DNA of 64,000 nt. It comes from Atherinomorus stipes. Its lineage: Eukaryota; Chordata; Actinopteri; Atheriniformes; Atherinidae. A program made the position numbers and the translations under genes. The stretch lies in the NCBI GenBank assembly GCA_023101725.1, contig JALJCO010012607.1, positions 62,001-126,000 of the forward strand, given 5' to 3'. Below are positions 44,771-57,345 of the stretch, in pieces (the first letter of the stretch is position 1; each line of letters begins with the position of its first letter). The notes beneath the pieces are model-generated. The model had not been told where the DNA came from and did no database searches. It saw only the letters and a list, made by a program, of their open reading frames with translations.

Positions 44771-45369
44771 CTTTCCAAGATTATACCACACAAAGCTTTG
44801 TTATTGCTTTTACTGAGGAAATGGAGGATTCTTGACACAGGACACAACTGTTTGAAAATCATCCTTGAGCATATTTTAATCATTTTTAGCTAAATGTAAA
44901 TTAATTGTATTTAGTCAAACAGCATGCCTATAGAGACAACAGCATCGGTCTCTCAGATAGTCTTAGGGGGCATTCACACTAGGATATTTGGGGAGATTTG
45001 GTTTGATTGAGTGAGGACTTCTAAAAACGTTCACACCTCCCTTTGGACTGGTTTGTGTTCAAACTGCATTTTAACTCAAGCGGCCCAAACCCCCTGGACA
45101 CAACTACTCGCTAGGGGGTGATAGTTCCTCAAACTACCACTGATTAATAATGAAAAAGCAGAAAGAATGAAACCTGACTTTTTGATTGGCCGGGACTGAA
45201 ACTGGAACTTTTTCTCATCATTACTCCGTGTCAGTCTACAAGACATTTCCCAGATTTTTGTCATTGTTGTTTTGAATTGTTCAAATGTACCGTTGGCTTT
45301 CTGTTCCCGCTAATCTGTACAACGCTCCATGTTGCTTTGTTCTTCTTGATTTTTCATGGAGGTTGGCAT
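44771..45369. other. Noncoding DNA with degraded TIR-element text at 44960-45110
   Basis: gggggcattcacactaggat near 44970 and caaaccccctggacac near 45085 resemble the inverted ends of a fish MITE, but they are too degraded to bound. Confidence 0.35.
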
Positions 45370-45630
45370 ACTTCACTTGTAGCTCAGGTGGAAGAGCGGG
45401 CGTCTATCAACTGGGCAGCTGGCGGACCAATTCAAGGCTTCCCCAGACTATATCCCTAAGGGTCCTTGGGCAGGACACTGAACCCCATGTTGCCTCCCAG
45501 TGTGTCCATCAAGGAATGAATGTGTGCAATTGAGAAAAGCACTTATTGTGCGAATGTGGCATGTCACACAAAAGTGCTTTGGGTGGCAAACATAACTAGA
45601 AAAGCACTAAATAAGCACAGGCCATTTTCC
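45370..45630 (+). mobile_element. tRNA-derived SINE, degraded copy of the 31297 family
   Basis: It shares tagctcaggtggaagagc (box A-like) and ggtccttgggcaggacactg with the copy at 31297. The 3' part reads aaagcactaaataagcacag. The box B region is degraded. Confidence 0.6.
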
Positions 45631-48600
45631 ATTTTACTTTGTTTTTGGTCCACTAAATAGTGTGTTTGCAAGTGAACTGAACTATAACTATAGAGACAGG
45701 AGATCAGAAATACAGGACGGACTACATATCTAACTTTTGCAATAAAAGTGGTTTAAAGGGTCAATGAAAACCCCAGCAAAATCTAAAATCCTTTAGATAT
45801 GTTGCTTAAGGAGGCAATACAGACAAACTCTCTTGTCATTTTGGGCAAAGAACCTTTTGAGAAAATAGCATAAAAATGATTTGACCAGACAACCTTATGT
45901 TCCTTAACCTCGAGGCTACCTGTGCTTTATTATCATAGAAACAACTGAAATAACACAATTGTCTTTGTGTCCTCTTATCAACTCAATGTCATACATAAAG
46001 GATAAAGATGATTCTGGCCCAATCTGGCATTTCAGGTGTACTATAGTGGGATGACTTATTAAGAAAATGTTAACTCCCTGCAGCGTGGTTATCTTTATTG
46101 AGAAACAAAGGATTAGTTACATGATTGATGGGCCTTGTCTCGTAGGGATTATGCTGTAGAGCATCACTAATTGCTCTCTCTTGCTCCCTTCCTCCTCTAT
46201 TTATCTCCTTCTTTCTGTCTCCTTCCATCCACATCTGTGCCTGTGGCCAGTGCAATACACTTTTAGCTATCACCTTTGCCATCAGAGCTTGCGGTGCAAA
46301 GGGTTATGGGTGTCATTGACAGGACAGAGGCTCCTGGGTAAAGACTGAAAAGACTGAACTGTCCTTAAAGTTATAGCCAAGGGACTTAATTTTGCATTCA
46401 GGCTCAAGTGGTTTGTTGAACACATGCCAGCCCTGAGCCAGAAGGACAGAAGGAAAGTGGGACCAAACCCTGTATGGGTATGGTAACGCACCGTGTAATG
46501 GACTACTGTACAACTGGAAATAATGTGCTGAGTCATTTAGGAAAGCTATTAAGCCGCCTGGGTGACTTTGAAATTCACTAAGCCTCTTCACCCTTTACGT
46601 TTATTCAGGAATAGGGCAGCTCCCACCCCCCACCCCCAGCTCACTGGATCCCCTTCCTTTGTTCTCCTCTTTGACATCTCTCCAGCTAAATACAGAGAAG
46701 AAAATTACAAATAACTGAGGGAGAGAAGGCTTATCATTAGGTAGCATGGAAAATAGTGTGGCTTCTGCCAGCAGAGCTCTCTGAAATGCAGTACAGCTGT
46801 GTATTTCCAAATACTTAATTGAGCAAGTGTTTTATTAACCTTGAAAGAATTATGGTGATTCCGTTTTCAATTAATCTTCCTAAGGAGAAGACGTACAAAT
46901 TACAATGGGATGGAAACGCAATGTTACACTTCGAGAGAATATTTCTTCAGCAACAATAGGTGACTTGTTTTTATTACAAAGCATCATAATAGGTTACTGA
47001 CTGCTTAGATCACTGCTGGCCCATAAGACCACACATTACCTGCTGTGTGCCAATTTCACAGGCAACTAAGGAACTTATTGAAATGACTGAAATTACAGCA
47101 CACCTTCCTCTGAGCCATGTGTGTCCTTGTCACTTATCATTAAACCATCTCCGGTCGTAGGCGTGTGATGGATGCATGAAATACGCACACACTGAGGACT
47201 TGCTTGCAGTTTTATGCCACATATAGCAGAAATATTGTAAAAGAAAACCTGCATCAGATAGCATTTTTCATGACCTGCCTGAACCAGAGGTATAAATGAT
47301 GTCTAACCCAAGGCAAAGCTTTAGGGGAGGTTCAAGCAGCTGCCTGTTAAAATCTAAATTTCTCCATTTTATTCTGCAAAGAAGTGAAATGCAAAGGAAG
47401 TGTATTTCAGGGGCGAGTGCTTGTCAGCATGAGCCCTCTTTATCCACAAGCTTTGGGTCTGACTGCAAACCAAAGGGACCGACAGCAACCACGAAATGTA
47501 AATGTCTCATTGAGGCTTCCCAGGATGTGATGTTGTTCAATAATTGATGCAATGCTTTACGTTCTCCATTTTTGGAAGCACTTCAGATAAAAAAAAAAAA
47601 ACAGCCTCTGTCAAAATTTACTGAGCAGTTCAGAGGAGAAATATTCATAAAGCTCAGCACACAATGGTGATATGACACAGGAAAAAGGGCAGGGGAGGGC
47701 TGAAATCAGATGTCATTCAACACAAAAGTGCATGTGGGAACATACCATGAAAAAGAGGGGTGTTTTTTTATGTCTGTGTGTGGACTTTTCTGTAAACTGA
47801 TGCCACAGGATAGCTCTGGTTTGCTCAAAATTAAACATGCTAGCATCATGAACATGTTTTTTTTTTACTATCTTTATCGTTCCATCACAAAAGTCGTAGC
47901 TCTTCGCAGCTCAGACAATTAAATTGTTTACCCTCAGCTCAAGAAGAGGCTAATTCTAATGGAGAGATCTAGAACAATGCAGAGGGAGTGTGACATGGTG
48001 ACTGATAGCATCTTAAAAAATACAATTCCAACATAAATTTCTAATCAACTTTTAAAATCTTTGTGATAAATGTCCTGCTCCTTTGGTATAATGAATACCT
48101 GCAGCCTCTGGGAGTTCTCTCAATAATTAGTCAAGCAAAGACATGTATAAAGTGGAAATAAAATAATTTTTTTGTGTCAAAGTTTGCAGAAGTTTAAGCT
48201 TCAACTGAGAATTCTGCACTGCTGTGCATTTGCTTTTTTTTTGTGGGGTCTGAAACCAAAAATGTCTGACAACCACTGACGGACAGCGCCATCATTCACA
48301 TATGTGTGTGGGGATCCATCGTTTCCTCCATCCATCAGTACTCTTTGCTCTGGTTAATCATACTGAGAGGAGAATGACTCACAATGGCAGGGGTTACCTC
48401 CAGCTAGAGCTAATTTCAGGGCCACATGCAGCAGCAGTAGTCTGGAATCCATTTTTAGTGTGCTTGCTGAGAAACGCATGGCATTCTCTTGCTCATACAT
48501 TCCTTCATGTATTCTTTTTGACAAGTTTTTGACACACCTTTCTCTCCATCCTATACCCATCAATATAAATGACAAATGTGATATGGTGTCTTTCTATTAG

Positions 48601-50768
48601 CTTTAGCTGAATAGACGGTTTAAATGATCTGTGAAATGTGTTGACATACATTTTACGTATATCCCAACTTTTGGCAAAAACAAGGGTATTTTTTTCTTCA
48701 TGAATTTTACTCACCTTTGTTTGATTGTAACAACCTTCTCTTGTTAAATGCATGCTTACACGTAAACAGACCAACATATAAACACCGTATATACCATGTT
48801 TGTTTGTCTATCTTTTAGTTCACAAAATAACTAGAAAAAAATTTACAACTGATGTGGATGAATTTTTTTAGGGAATGTTAATAATGGCACAGAGAAGAAC
48901 TGATTTTTTTTTTTTAAGGATACTTTATCATTGCTAGATAAGGACATGTGGAGGAAATTCAGCTGCTTGGCAGAGATCTGCATCTCTGAGTGCTTTTCTA
49001 GATTTGTTACAGTTGATTTATTGTATTTTCACTTGGATACACTGGGGTTTATATATCAGATTGTTCAATACGTCCACCTGTAAGAAAATAGGAGTTGTTT
49101 TTTGTTGTTGTTGTTTGTTTGTTTTTTTAACATGATAGAATTTTTTTAAATTCCCACAAAAATTGGTTTAGAAAATGTATGCAATAAATACATTTCCCTT
49201 CTACAATTATACAGTTCCTGTTGCATGACTATCCATCATCTAAACATCACTACCTTCATAAAATGATGTTGATGGTCCTGACATAATGATATTGACCGTT
49301 GAAAGTCATGACTCTAAGATGAAAGGAGGAGTGAGTAGTATTAAACCCTGCCCTTCAGGTGACAGCCTGGAGGTGGATTCAAATCCTGTCCTGTGCAATC
49401 ATTTCCACAGTTCTCTCACTTTGCTACTTACATAATTAATAATTTTTCTACTTTGCTCTCAGCTGCTAAAAGCTAAGCAGTCAAAGTTCAGACATCTACG
49501 TATATGACATGTGGACATACAGTCCAAGCCTTGCTATTTTTTTCACGTAGTTCGTAATAATAGTTATAAAATAAATGCCTTGAGCTACATCGTTATCTAA
49601 GTAGACTAATTAGTTCCCTCGGGTTATCGTGGAAGGTGTTGCAAGAGTGCCAGCCAAACCAAACTTGTGTAAAGAAGCGTATAGCTGACACAGTAAAATG
49701 TAACACAGGTAACTATGGATACTGTACTTCAGTCCATTCTCATTTTTATAACAGCTGGTACATCGGTGTTCATCCATCATAACATTGTTATGTTTAGCTT
49801 AAATATTTACTGCCATACATTGATTTGTAGCCTTTGTGCTTTTTTGAGAGCAGTGCCTGCTGAATGCTGTGAAAGTGAGCTAGCTAGTAACTATTTTCAT
49901 CCAATCAATCAGACTGACAAGTTTCCTCTAAAAGTTTTACTTTTCTATAAACGATTATCCTTTCAGAGGCATTCATAGATTAACGTTAAGCTTTGTTTAA
50001 TATCTTCAGATGACAATGGAAAGGCTGTGCCAAGCAAAGCTTAGCTTCAGGAGGGAAGGGTAAAGAAAAGACAGGGAGGTTATGGAAAGACAAGGGAAAA
50101 GACTACGGCCCATCCTTCCCAGAATAGATGAAGAGTATGTCCCTGTGTTGTTCAAAACAAACAAAAACTGGCTATTCTTACTACCTTCAGTGCATTTATG
50201 TGTTTTGTTATAATGGTGGTATCTTTAACTCAATTTAACAGCAAAGAATACAAACTATAATTAATGTTTTAATTGTATGTATGTTACTGAATAAAGCATG
50301 TTCTGTTTATCCTTGTGTACTTTTGAATGAAGAGAGGATAGGCCTAAAAAGAAAAACTATGGGACGTGTGTATATAACTTTAACATAAATATTTTTCATA
50401 CTCTGGCAGGAGAGACATGTGAGGAGAGAAGTGCACAAGGAGGAAGAGAACGGAAAAGGACAGAGAGAAATGAAGAGGTACAAAAAAGAACAGGTGCGGA
50501 AACAGAAGCAAGACGACATGAGAGAGAGAGAGAGAATGGTTTGTGTAAACTGAAAAAAATGGATGATGGACCCAGTAATTCTAAAACCCTGTGTACTGTC
50601 CATTTTATAATTTCTAGAGACAATGGGCTAAGATTTTTGTACATAATTCAATTGCATATATATATAAATATAAATATATAATGTAATATATCTTTGGTAT
50701 TCAAAATTATAAACAAAATGACATCACATACTTTTAACTAAAAAAAATAAATAAATCAAAAGCACCCC
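45631..50768. other. Mostly single-copy-looking noncoding DNA, possible conserved block 46080-47560
   Basis: 46080-47560 is free of repeat signatures and has long even-composition runs such as tttattaaccttgaaagaat and ttacctgctgtgtgccaatt, in the style of vertebrate conserved noncoding elements. A (GA)n tract lies at 50519-50534. No coding exon is supported: frames up to 98 aa lack motifs. Confidence 0.25.
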
Positions 50769-50772
50769 TTAA

Positions 50773-51393
50773 AGGGACACTGTGTAATCGGGAGCAGCTC
50801 CCTTGTACTTTTCATGCTGCATTCGCGTGAAACCAGGCAGACCGACGACATCCGATGCATGTAAAGTAATCACCAGCCTCTATGTGAAGACGTGGTCCGT
50901 CAGTTACAGTGACATCAGTCAACATCTGTTCGGTTGTCATGGCGATGTCGTATTGTTTTCCCTGACCCATGTTTTACCGTCTTTCGCTCGGCTTTATTGA
51001 TTAAAATAACATCTGGTTTGTTACTAACGGCCGTCTGCCCGACGTCACGTGAACCCAGCGTCAGTGAGACGCTAGTTTCTCCCCTCTGCAGCGCGGTTAC
51101 TTTTCAAAGGCATTACCTCGAACTGAGCTGAAAACTCCGGTGTGTCCGGTGAGTTTCTGTGTTTTCCTACCGTCACACTTCTCCCGAACGCAAAAACATG
51201 GCGATACGACATGGCAGCCTCCACCGAGCCGACCCGCTCGATGTGTAAATGAATGATACAAACGGCAAATTTAGAACTTAGAGGAGCACTTCATTTTGTT
51301 GATGGGAGTGATTACTGATTAATGAAAAAACACTTTTGAACCAAATAATCAGTTTTTGTGAATAAAACACAGGAGAACTTACACAATATCCCT
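50773..51393. mobile_element. 621-bp TTAA-target MITE
   Basis: TTAA at 50769-50772 and 51394-51397 flanks inverted ends: agggacactgtgtaat on the left and the complement of agggatattgtgtaag on the right. The end pattern is very common in fish genomes. The interior is G+C-rich compared with its flanks and contains a gtgagt-type site near 51148, but no supported exon. Confidence 0.78.
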
Positions 51394-51397
51394 TTAA

Positions 51398-52066
51398 GTT
51401 GATCTCAAATATTACAGACCTATTATTGTCACCCACTTAAAAGTGGAGTGGATGCTGTTTTCCAGGAGAATTTTTTACAGTATTGCTTAAATTTTCCTTA
51501 ACAGTCTATCAAATTCAACTGCCGTTCGTCCCTCCCCACATACCCTTCATTGTGCATCTAACAGTGTAAACAAACATGGCTCACAGACGGCTCACTGCTG
51601 CTATTTGTGCAGCTATTTGCTCTAATGAACCTACCAAAAATAAAAAGCTGATGCAGACCAAGTTGTGAAGGCGTTCATGTTTACAGTGTGGACTTTTTAC
51701 ACTGCAAAATGAGTTGAAACTGAGTGTGTTAAATACTTTTAGAAATGTAGTATATTAACTGTTGACTAGTAAGCAGCCCCGTACGGGGGGGGGAGGGGGA
51801 TGGGGGGGTGGGTCCCAAAGGGGGGGTGAAAAAAAGGAAAAAAAAGAAAGTGGGGAAAATTTGGGGGGGGGGGGTAATAAGCCAGCCACTTGGCTGTTTT
51901 AGATTGTCAACATCAACTTGCTCCTGAAGCCTCAGGGTACACGTTCCTGGACTCTGATGGCGTGGCTTCTGAGGGAAGTCTAAAGGAAGGGATTTGGACT
52001 TTTGAAATGTGCTTTTTCAAGATGTAGCTTGCTTGAACTGTTTCTCCAGGATCTTCAACCCTACAT
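51398..52066. other. Noncoding DNA with a G-run low-complexity block at 51780-51880
   Basis: 51780-51880 is a chain of G7-G13 and A5-A9 runs resembling the block at 16345-16480. The rest is unassigned. Confidence 0.5.
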
Positions 52067-52409
52067 TTAAAGTGGAAATGAAACGGTCAACCAACCTAAC
52101 TTTATTTACTAGATTGAGTCCTGGTCTCATCAATAATTATACCAAACGTGAAAAATATAAGCATATAAAAGAAAAAAATGTAGCAAAGTTTTATGTTTTT
52201 AGGACAAGGGCACCGCCATGTTGCAGTTCCCTAAGCTCTGACGTCACTGGGTTGGTTTGTGTTTTGGCTCCGCATGAAATCAATAGGAATCACCAGCTAT
52301 GCTACACTATAATTAACAAGCTGGAACACATTTTAGAAGATGGACCCTGACTCTACATCATGAAGTGACAATTTTCTAGAGAAAATTAGGGAAATGATCA
52401 GAAGACTTA

Positions 52410-53644
52410 GGCCCTGAATTACAAAAGGTTTGTGCGTGCTAAAAACGGATGCTATCTATATTACACACGCAATAATCCGCCGGAGCCGATTTACAAAGCA
52501 GGGCAAAGGAAGGTCTGCGCCTGTTAATGGGCAAAATAGCCCCGCTATCCATTCTGCGTGTGTGCTGTAGATGAATATGCTATCTTGGCGTTTCTGCCAT
52601 AACACGCAAAAATATTGAGAGGAGACTATGCAAACAATTGAGCTTAACACACACAATGTGATTTATCAACCATGCAACGGAAAGCGGGTGCAAAAATTGC
52701 GTGTAATTTAGTACGTCTGAAAAGCAGATATTAACTGGCAGTTTTATGCACCGATGGATGAAAGAGTGCTGCATGCAGGACTGCAGACATGCAGCACTGG
52801 GTCAAAATCATTTCTCATGAGGTGTGCAGGCAACACATCAAGTTTTCATTATTTAATTGAATAACAATCAACATCACTGTTTAACACAAGTTATTCTAGA
52901 CAGATGAATCAGAACATTTGCAGCTGTAGGATAATGGTAGGCTAGTTAAAGCCGACATTGTCTTTTTATTTTATTTTCTTTTTTTGCCAATGGCATATTT
53001 TTAAATTGAGATCAGCCCCTGTGCGATCATCCTCTCCAGACCAGTTTCCTCCTCTGCACACCGCTGCTCCTGCTGCTGCTCTGAGGTAGCTGTCCTGCGT
53101 GAAGTTAGCATCCCACAGAAAACTCAATGAAAAAAACCAGTAACGTTGCACAAACTATTGATACTATTTTTTAAAGAGTTTTGCGTGGGGTGGGGGGCAA
53201 TGACGCAGGTCCAGCACCTGGCATTGTGCCAAAGAGCGCACACTGTGTGCATATCAGACCATCTTCAACAGCATCTCCTTATCCATGTCCTTTTAAACTG
53301 GCCTCTTCTTACAACCCACAGGGAAACCTGCTGCATTGTTTTTATTTATAGTCATTATATTTATCTTATATTCTGTTTTTTATTGGCCTCATATTATATC
53401 TCTGGAACTGACCTCTGTCAGGTCAAATTTCATTTTACGTATACCACATGCTCTTCTGAACGTTTCATGGCACAGCAATAGCGCATGCTAAATCCTCATT
53501 TTAATACTGCTGTTTGCGCCTGTTACAGATTGCATAGGTAATCTTTCTAGATCACCCACGAATGCTGAAGAGACAATACTTGGTATGTCTCTGCGCAGCA
53601 AAGAAATTAGCTGTCTTTATTTGGATTCTTTGTAAATCAGAGCC
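52410..53644. mobile_element. Harbinger-like element, copy 2 (uninterrupted)
   Basis: TTA at 52407-52409 and 53645-53647 flanks a 1235-bp element with ends ggccctgaattacaaaag and the complement of ggctctgatttacaaag. Its reverse complement aligns with copy 1 at 17928-26955 on both sides of the Gypsy insertion (shared agaagagcatgtggta, ctgtaacaggcgcaaacag, aatgcagcaggtttccctgt). No transposase is encoded. Confidence 0.85.
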
Positions 53645-53647
53645 TTA

Positions 53648-53816
53648 GAGTCTGGTAAGCTAGAGGTCCGCAGACAAAAGCCTGAAGCTGCTCTGAGTGT
53701 TTAATATCACCGCCTATGAGCTGAGCTCCACTAACCGGCAGGTCTGCGGCATCAGTCCATACCGAACATCAGTACGTACTGTTGCTCTTAGCCTCTATTC
53801 CTCTTTGAGCCGCTTA
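53648..53816. other. Interior of the 3.2-kb composite
   Basis: A short stretch between the two nested elements. No separate feature is recognised. Confidence 0.35.
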
Positions 53817-53820
53817 TTAA

Positions 53821-54306
53821 AGGGACTAGAGGCAAGATTAAGAAACGAAACTCACAACTGCTGTGACTGGCACTTCAGGTAACTGCAGCCAAGAGCCAAG
53901 CCGTCACAGGAGCGTGCACAAACTGAAGCTATAATGTTGTTTACTATGCTTTTTCTTCATACTTACACTTTTTAGTGGTCTTTCAGTTGATCTGAATCGT
54001 TTGCTGACGGCAGAAGAATCCATAACTATCGCTTACAGTGTTTGAATTTACCGCGACCGCCTTCTTCCTGCATCAAAACTGCAGATGTAGCGTAATTTGA
54101 CGTCACGTCCACAGGCAGCGCGGGAAATTCGGCCACCGAATTGCAGCACATTTTGCAGCACACAGCCTGTTCAAGGCAACAGAGATAGACGTGGATGGAA
54201 ACGTTTTTTTTTTTTTTTGGTATTTAGCGCTTCATCACCCATTAGTATTAAGAAAAATGGACATGCATTTTTGTTTTGTTTTTTTAAATTCCTGCCTCTC
54301 GTCCCT
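53821..54306. mobile_element. 486-bp TTAA-target MITE nested in the composite
   Basis: TTAA at 53817-53820 and 54307-54310 flanks inverted ends: agggactagaggcaagat on the left and the complement of agggacgagaggcaggaa on the right. A T12 run lies near 54207-54218. No coding frame is supported. Confidence 0.78.
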
Positions 54307-54310
54307 TTAA

Positions 54311-55231
54311 AGCTATGGTCTACTATTTGAAAGTTTGATAATCCTTAATAACCTCATTAAGATGGTGGTTATGGTCCTATAGTACCTATGCAATGTGAAG
54401 AGAAAAAAACCCAGAAAAAAATCCATCCACTCTCGTGGCTGCTGGGCTGCATAAACGTTAACCAACATGAACCATCTGGCCGCATGGTTTACATTTGTCA
54501 ACATAGCTATTCGTCTCGCTTCTCTCTGCTTTCGATCCAACTCCCTGCTCAAGCTGACACCACTTCCCTGAAAGCTGACCCCCCTTGTTCCACATTCCAT
54601 CTCGTCCCAGCCCTCTTCCGCGTTTAAACATTTTATTCATATATTTATTTATTTTTTGCATTCGAAACTTTCTGCAATAAGTACCTATTGTAGCTGCGGC
54701 TTAATGACAAAAGGAGAATGAAACAGAAAGGCAGCGGCAGCAGGAAGGGGCCTCGGCTCTGCTGCATCACTGGCAGAAGTTGGAAAAGAGAGAAAAAATG
54801 CAGACGGAATGTGAACAACAGGACGGAGGGAAGGCCGTGGGTGTTACGTTCGCCGCTGAAGGAAGCTGCAGGTGGATAAAGCCTGTGAAAGAAAGGCAGA
54901 CAAAAGGTGAAAACGTGAGTGATGCTGGATGTAAGGCCGGGTAATTATCGGGTGATGCAGAGGAAGCTCAAGGAGGGAAATATCTGCAGAAGCAGAGACC
55001 TGGACGGACTGAAAGTGGAGCATACACATCGGGTCACCGGCTGGAGGGAGCTACGGGAGGATTTGGGAGTGAAACTGATGCTGATACAGCATGACTTTTT
55101 GTTGAACAGGTAGGCAGTTTGTTTCTTTACTTTTATGTGTGAGTTGTACATAAATTTATAAGACTATGACGATGATGCTGATTGACTTGCTTGTCAATCA
55201 CTTTTATTTCCGTAGTATACAAGGTATACAA
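54311..55231. other. Remaining interior of the 3.2-kb composite
   Basis: The sequence just after 54306 (agctatggtctactatttga) resembles the start of another fish MITE, but no matching end was found. Purine-rich 54700-55060 has several short frames on both strands and no domain. Confidence 0.35.
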
Positions 55232-55301
55232 GTATTGATAAGACCAGGACTCAGTCTAGTAAATAAAGTTAGGTTGGTTGACCATTTCATTTCCACTTTA
55301 A

Positions 55302-57139
55302 AGTTATAATATAACAAATTATTTCAACTGAAACCAGTGTCTCATGCCATCAATATAAATCTACCATTTGTAACACACCACAATGCTTAATTAAGTAGCT
55401 TAAAATTCAGACTTTATTGATGTCTTCTCATGCCTTCACAGACTTGCAGCATTATGAGGAAGGACTTAAAATTAACTATATCTAAAATTGTATAGAATAG
55501 AGTTCTTCTTTATTCATTTTCCTGCCTAATTTACTGTATTCAAATGATACAATCAAATTTACGAGATACAGACTGAGTCTCGCCATCAATCTTCTCAATT
55601 ACACACTATTATTTGTTTAATTCGAGGGGAAAAAGTATTCTCTCTTTTTTAGCACAATTTCATGATTAAAATTCTGAATTGGTTTGGGAATTTTATTCAG
55701 TGTGCAGTGCATCTTTGGACTATTTGAATGAGTATGGACTAAAAAGGTCAGCAGTCAAACAAATGATTTGTAACATCATTCAAAAAACAATGGAAGTCTG
55801 GTTATCTGCTGACATGATGGTAGCACAAAGAAAAACCTCTATTCTGATCCTTCAATTGTCTGTAGAGACAGATAGGCACCAGGTAAGCCCTTCCATGTGT
55901 GTTATTTTTCCCCAGTGGGGTCATGGCTTAGTCTTTCAAGGATGGACAAGCTAAATGGTGCTTTACTGTACCATAACCCTTGTCTCCGGAGAGCGAGGAT
56001 GTTGTTCGTTTGACACTTTCACCACATCAATGGATTCTATATTTCATCTCTCAATTACCTTAGACTTTACGGCAAAATAGAAGACACCCTGCTGTGACAT
56101 ATGGCACCCCCTCCCTCCTCCTGTCTCTCATGACTAAACTCAACAGGACAACCGTACCAGGCTGTGATAGGTTTCAGAGTGGGAATAAAAGCTCACCGTG
56201 AGCAACCCTTGTCTAACTGGTGGGAGACAGCTGGATTAGAAGCAGCAGCAACCCTAGAACATCCCAATTAAAATCAAAGCAATCACCATCGCAGAGAAGT
56301 CATTAGATTGAGAGGCTGTTTGAGGCTAAATGCTATAATAATGCAGGAGCCGCAGGATTTCAAAAGCCTGTCAGACACTGATTTCATACATTGGAAAGTT
56401 TGATGAATAGAGCCTTGTGAGAGGCAACTCTTGAGCGCTGCACTATTACCAAAAGCTTTGCTGGGGATTAGAGAGAAGACAGAAGCTTTCATTCCTTCAG
56501 TAAGTCAATGTATGAATAATTTACTCTGTGGGTATCTCTGCGAGCTCTCCCTGTAAGCCTCGGTAATGTTTTATTTGTATGTTTTCTGTCAAAAGTTATC
56601 AAGCATCCAGAGAAGTGAAAACATTCGGCTGAGATCCTCTGAGTGTGACAGGTCTCATGCAGTGCACATAATACCTGTTTGATGTGACATTTGTTGTCAG
56701 TGATAATTAGCTTTTCCCTGGACCACGTCCATTCCCTGTCCCACAATTAGGGGAATGCTGATAAGAGCTATGAGAGAATTCACGAGGAGGTTTTCTGTCT
56801 CTTTATCTCACTGTCTTTGCTCTGACTCACTGATGGGAATGTTAGTTAAACAATAATTAAATTTAAGTTGGTACATCTTAGATTTTCTTTCAGATTTGAC
56901 AACTTCCTACTCACTATAATTCATTATTAAGACTGGAACTCTACAACTTGAGGTGCAAAGAGAAATCAAATTATTTGTTCAGAAGGACAAGATTGTATGA
57001 AACCAGAAGTTTAGCTCTTTAGCAGTTTTTGTCCCGAGATTATCTGACCAAATAAATGGGTCAACATGCTCACAGAGATGGCTGAAAGATATATCAGGGG
57101 TTGCGAAGTCTAGTCCTCTAGAGCCACCATCCTGCACCT
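55302..57139. other. Mostly single-copy-looking noncoding DNA, possible conserved block 56220-56780
   Basis: 56220-56780 is free of repeat signatures and dense in words such as cccaattaaaatcaaagc and tgataattagcttttccc. It may be a conserved noncoding element. No coding exon is supported. Confidence 0.25.
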
Positions 57140-57345
57140 TAGAGCAGGGCTATTCACTTCGGTCCGACAGGGGCCGCAGCCCTGCAGGTTTTCAATCCAT
57201 CCTTGTTTTGACACACCTGATTCAAATTAAATGGATCCAATATCCTACAGTGTCTCTCAATTCTGGTTCTTGGGCACCACTGCCCTGCATGTGTTCGAGG
57301 TGTCCCTACGTTAACACACCTGACCCAAATGAATGGCTCTTGATG
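57140..57345. mobile_element. Fragments of a palindromic MITE related to 33436-33638
   Basis: Two pieces (near 57145-57230 and 57250-57340) carry fish-MITE text such as ttgacacacctgattcaa and ctgccctgcatgtgttcga, the latter shared with 33465-33490. Ends are not definable. Confidence 0.45.

Larger units (their letters stand above)
52071..55297. mobile_element. 3.2-kb TTAA-target composite with nested elements
   Basis: TTAA at 52067-52070 and 55298-55301 flanks inverted arms of about 65 bp. The left arm starts agtggaaatgaaacggtc and continues through taactttatttactagat; the right arm is its complement, with about four mismatches. Inside lie the second Harbinger-like element (52410-53644) and a TTAA MITE (53821-54306). 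Removing both leaves about 1.5 kb. I cannot exclude two separate half-elements in opposite orientation. Confidence 0.62.
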
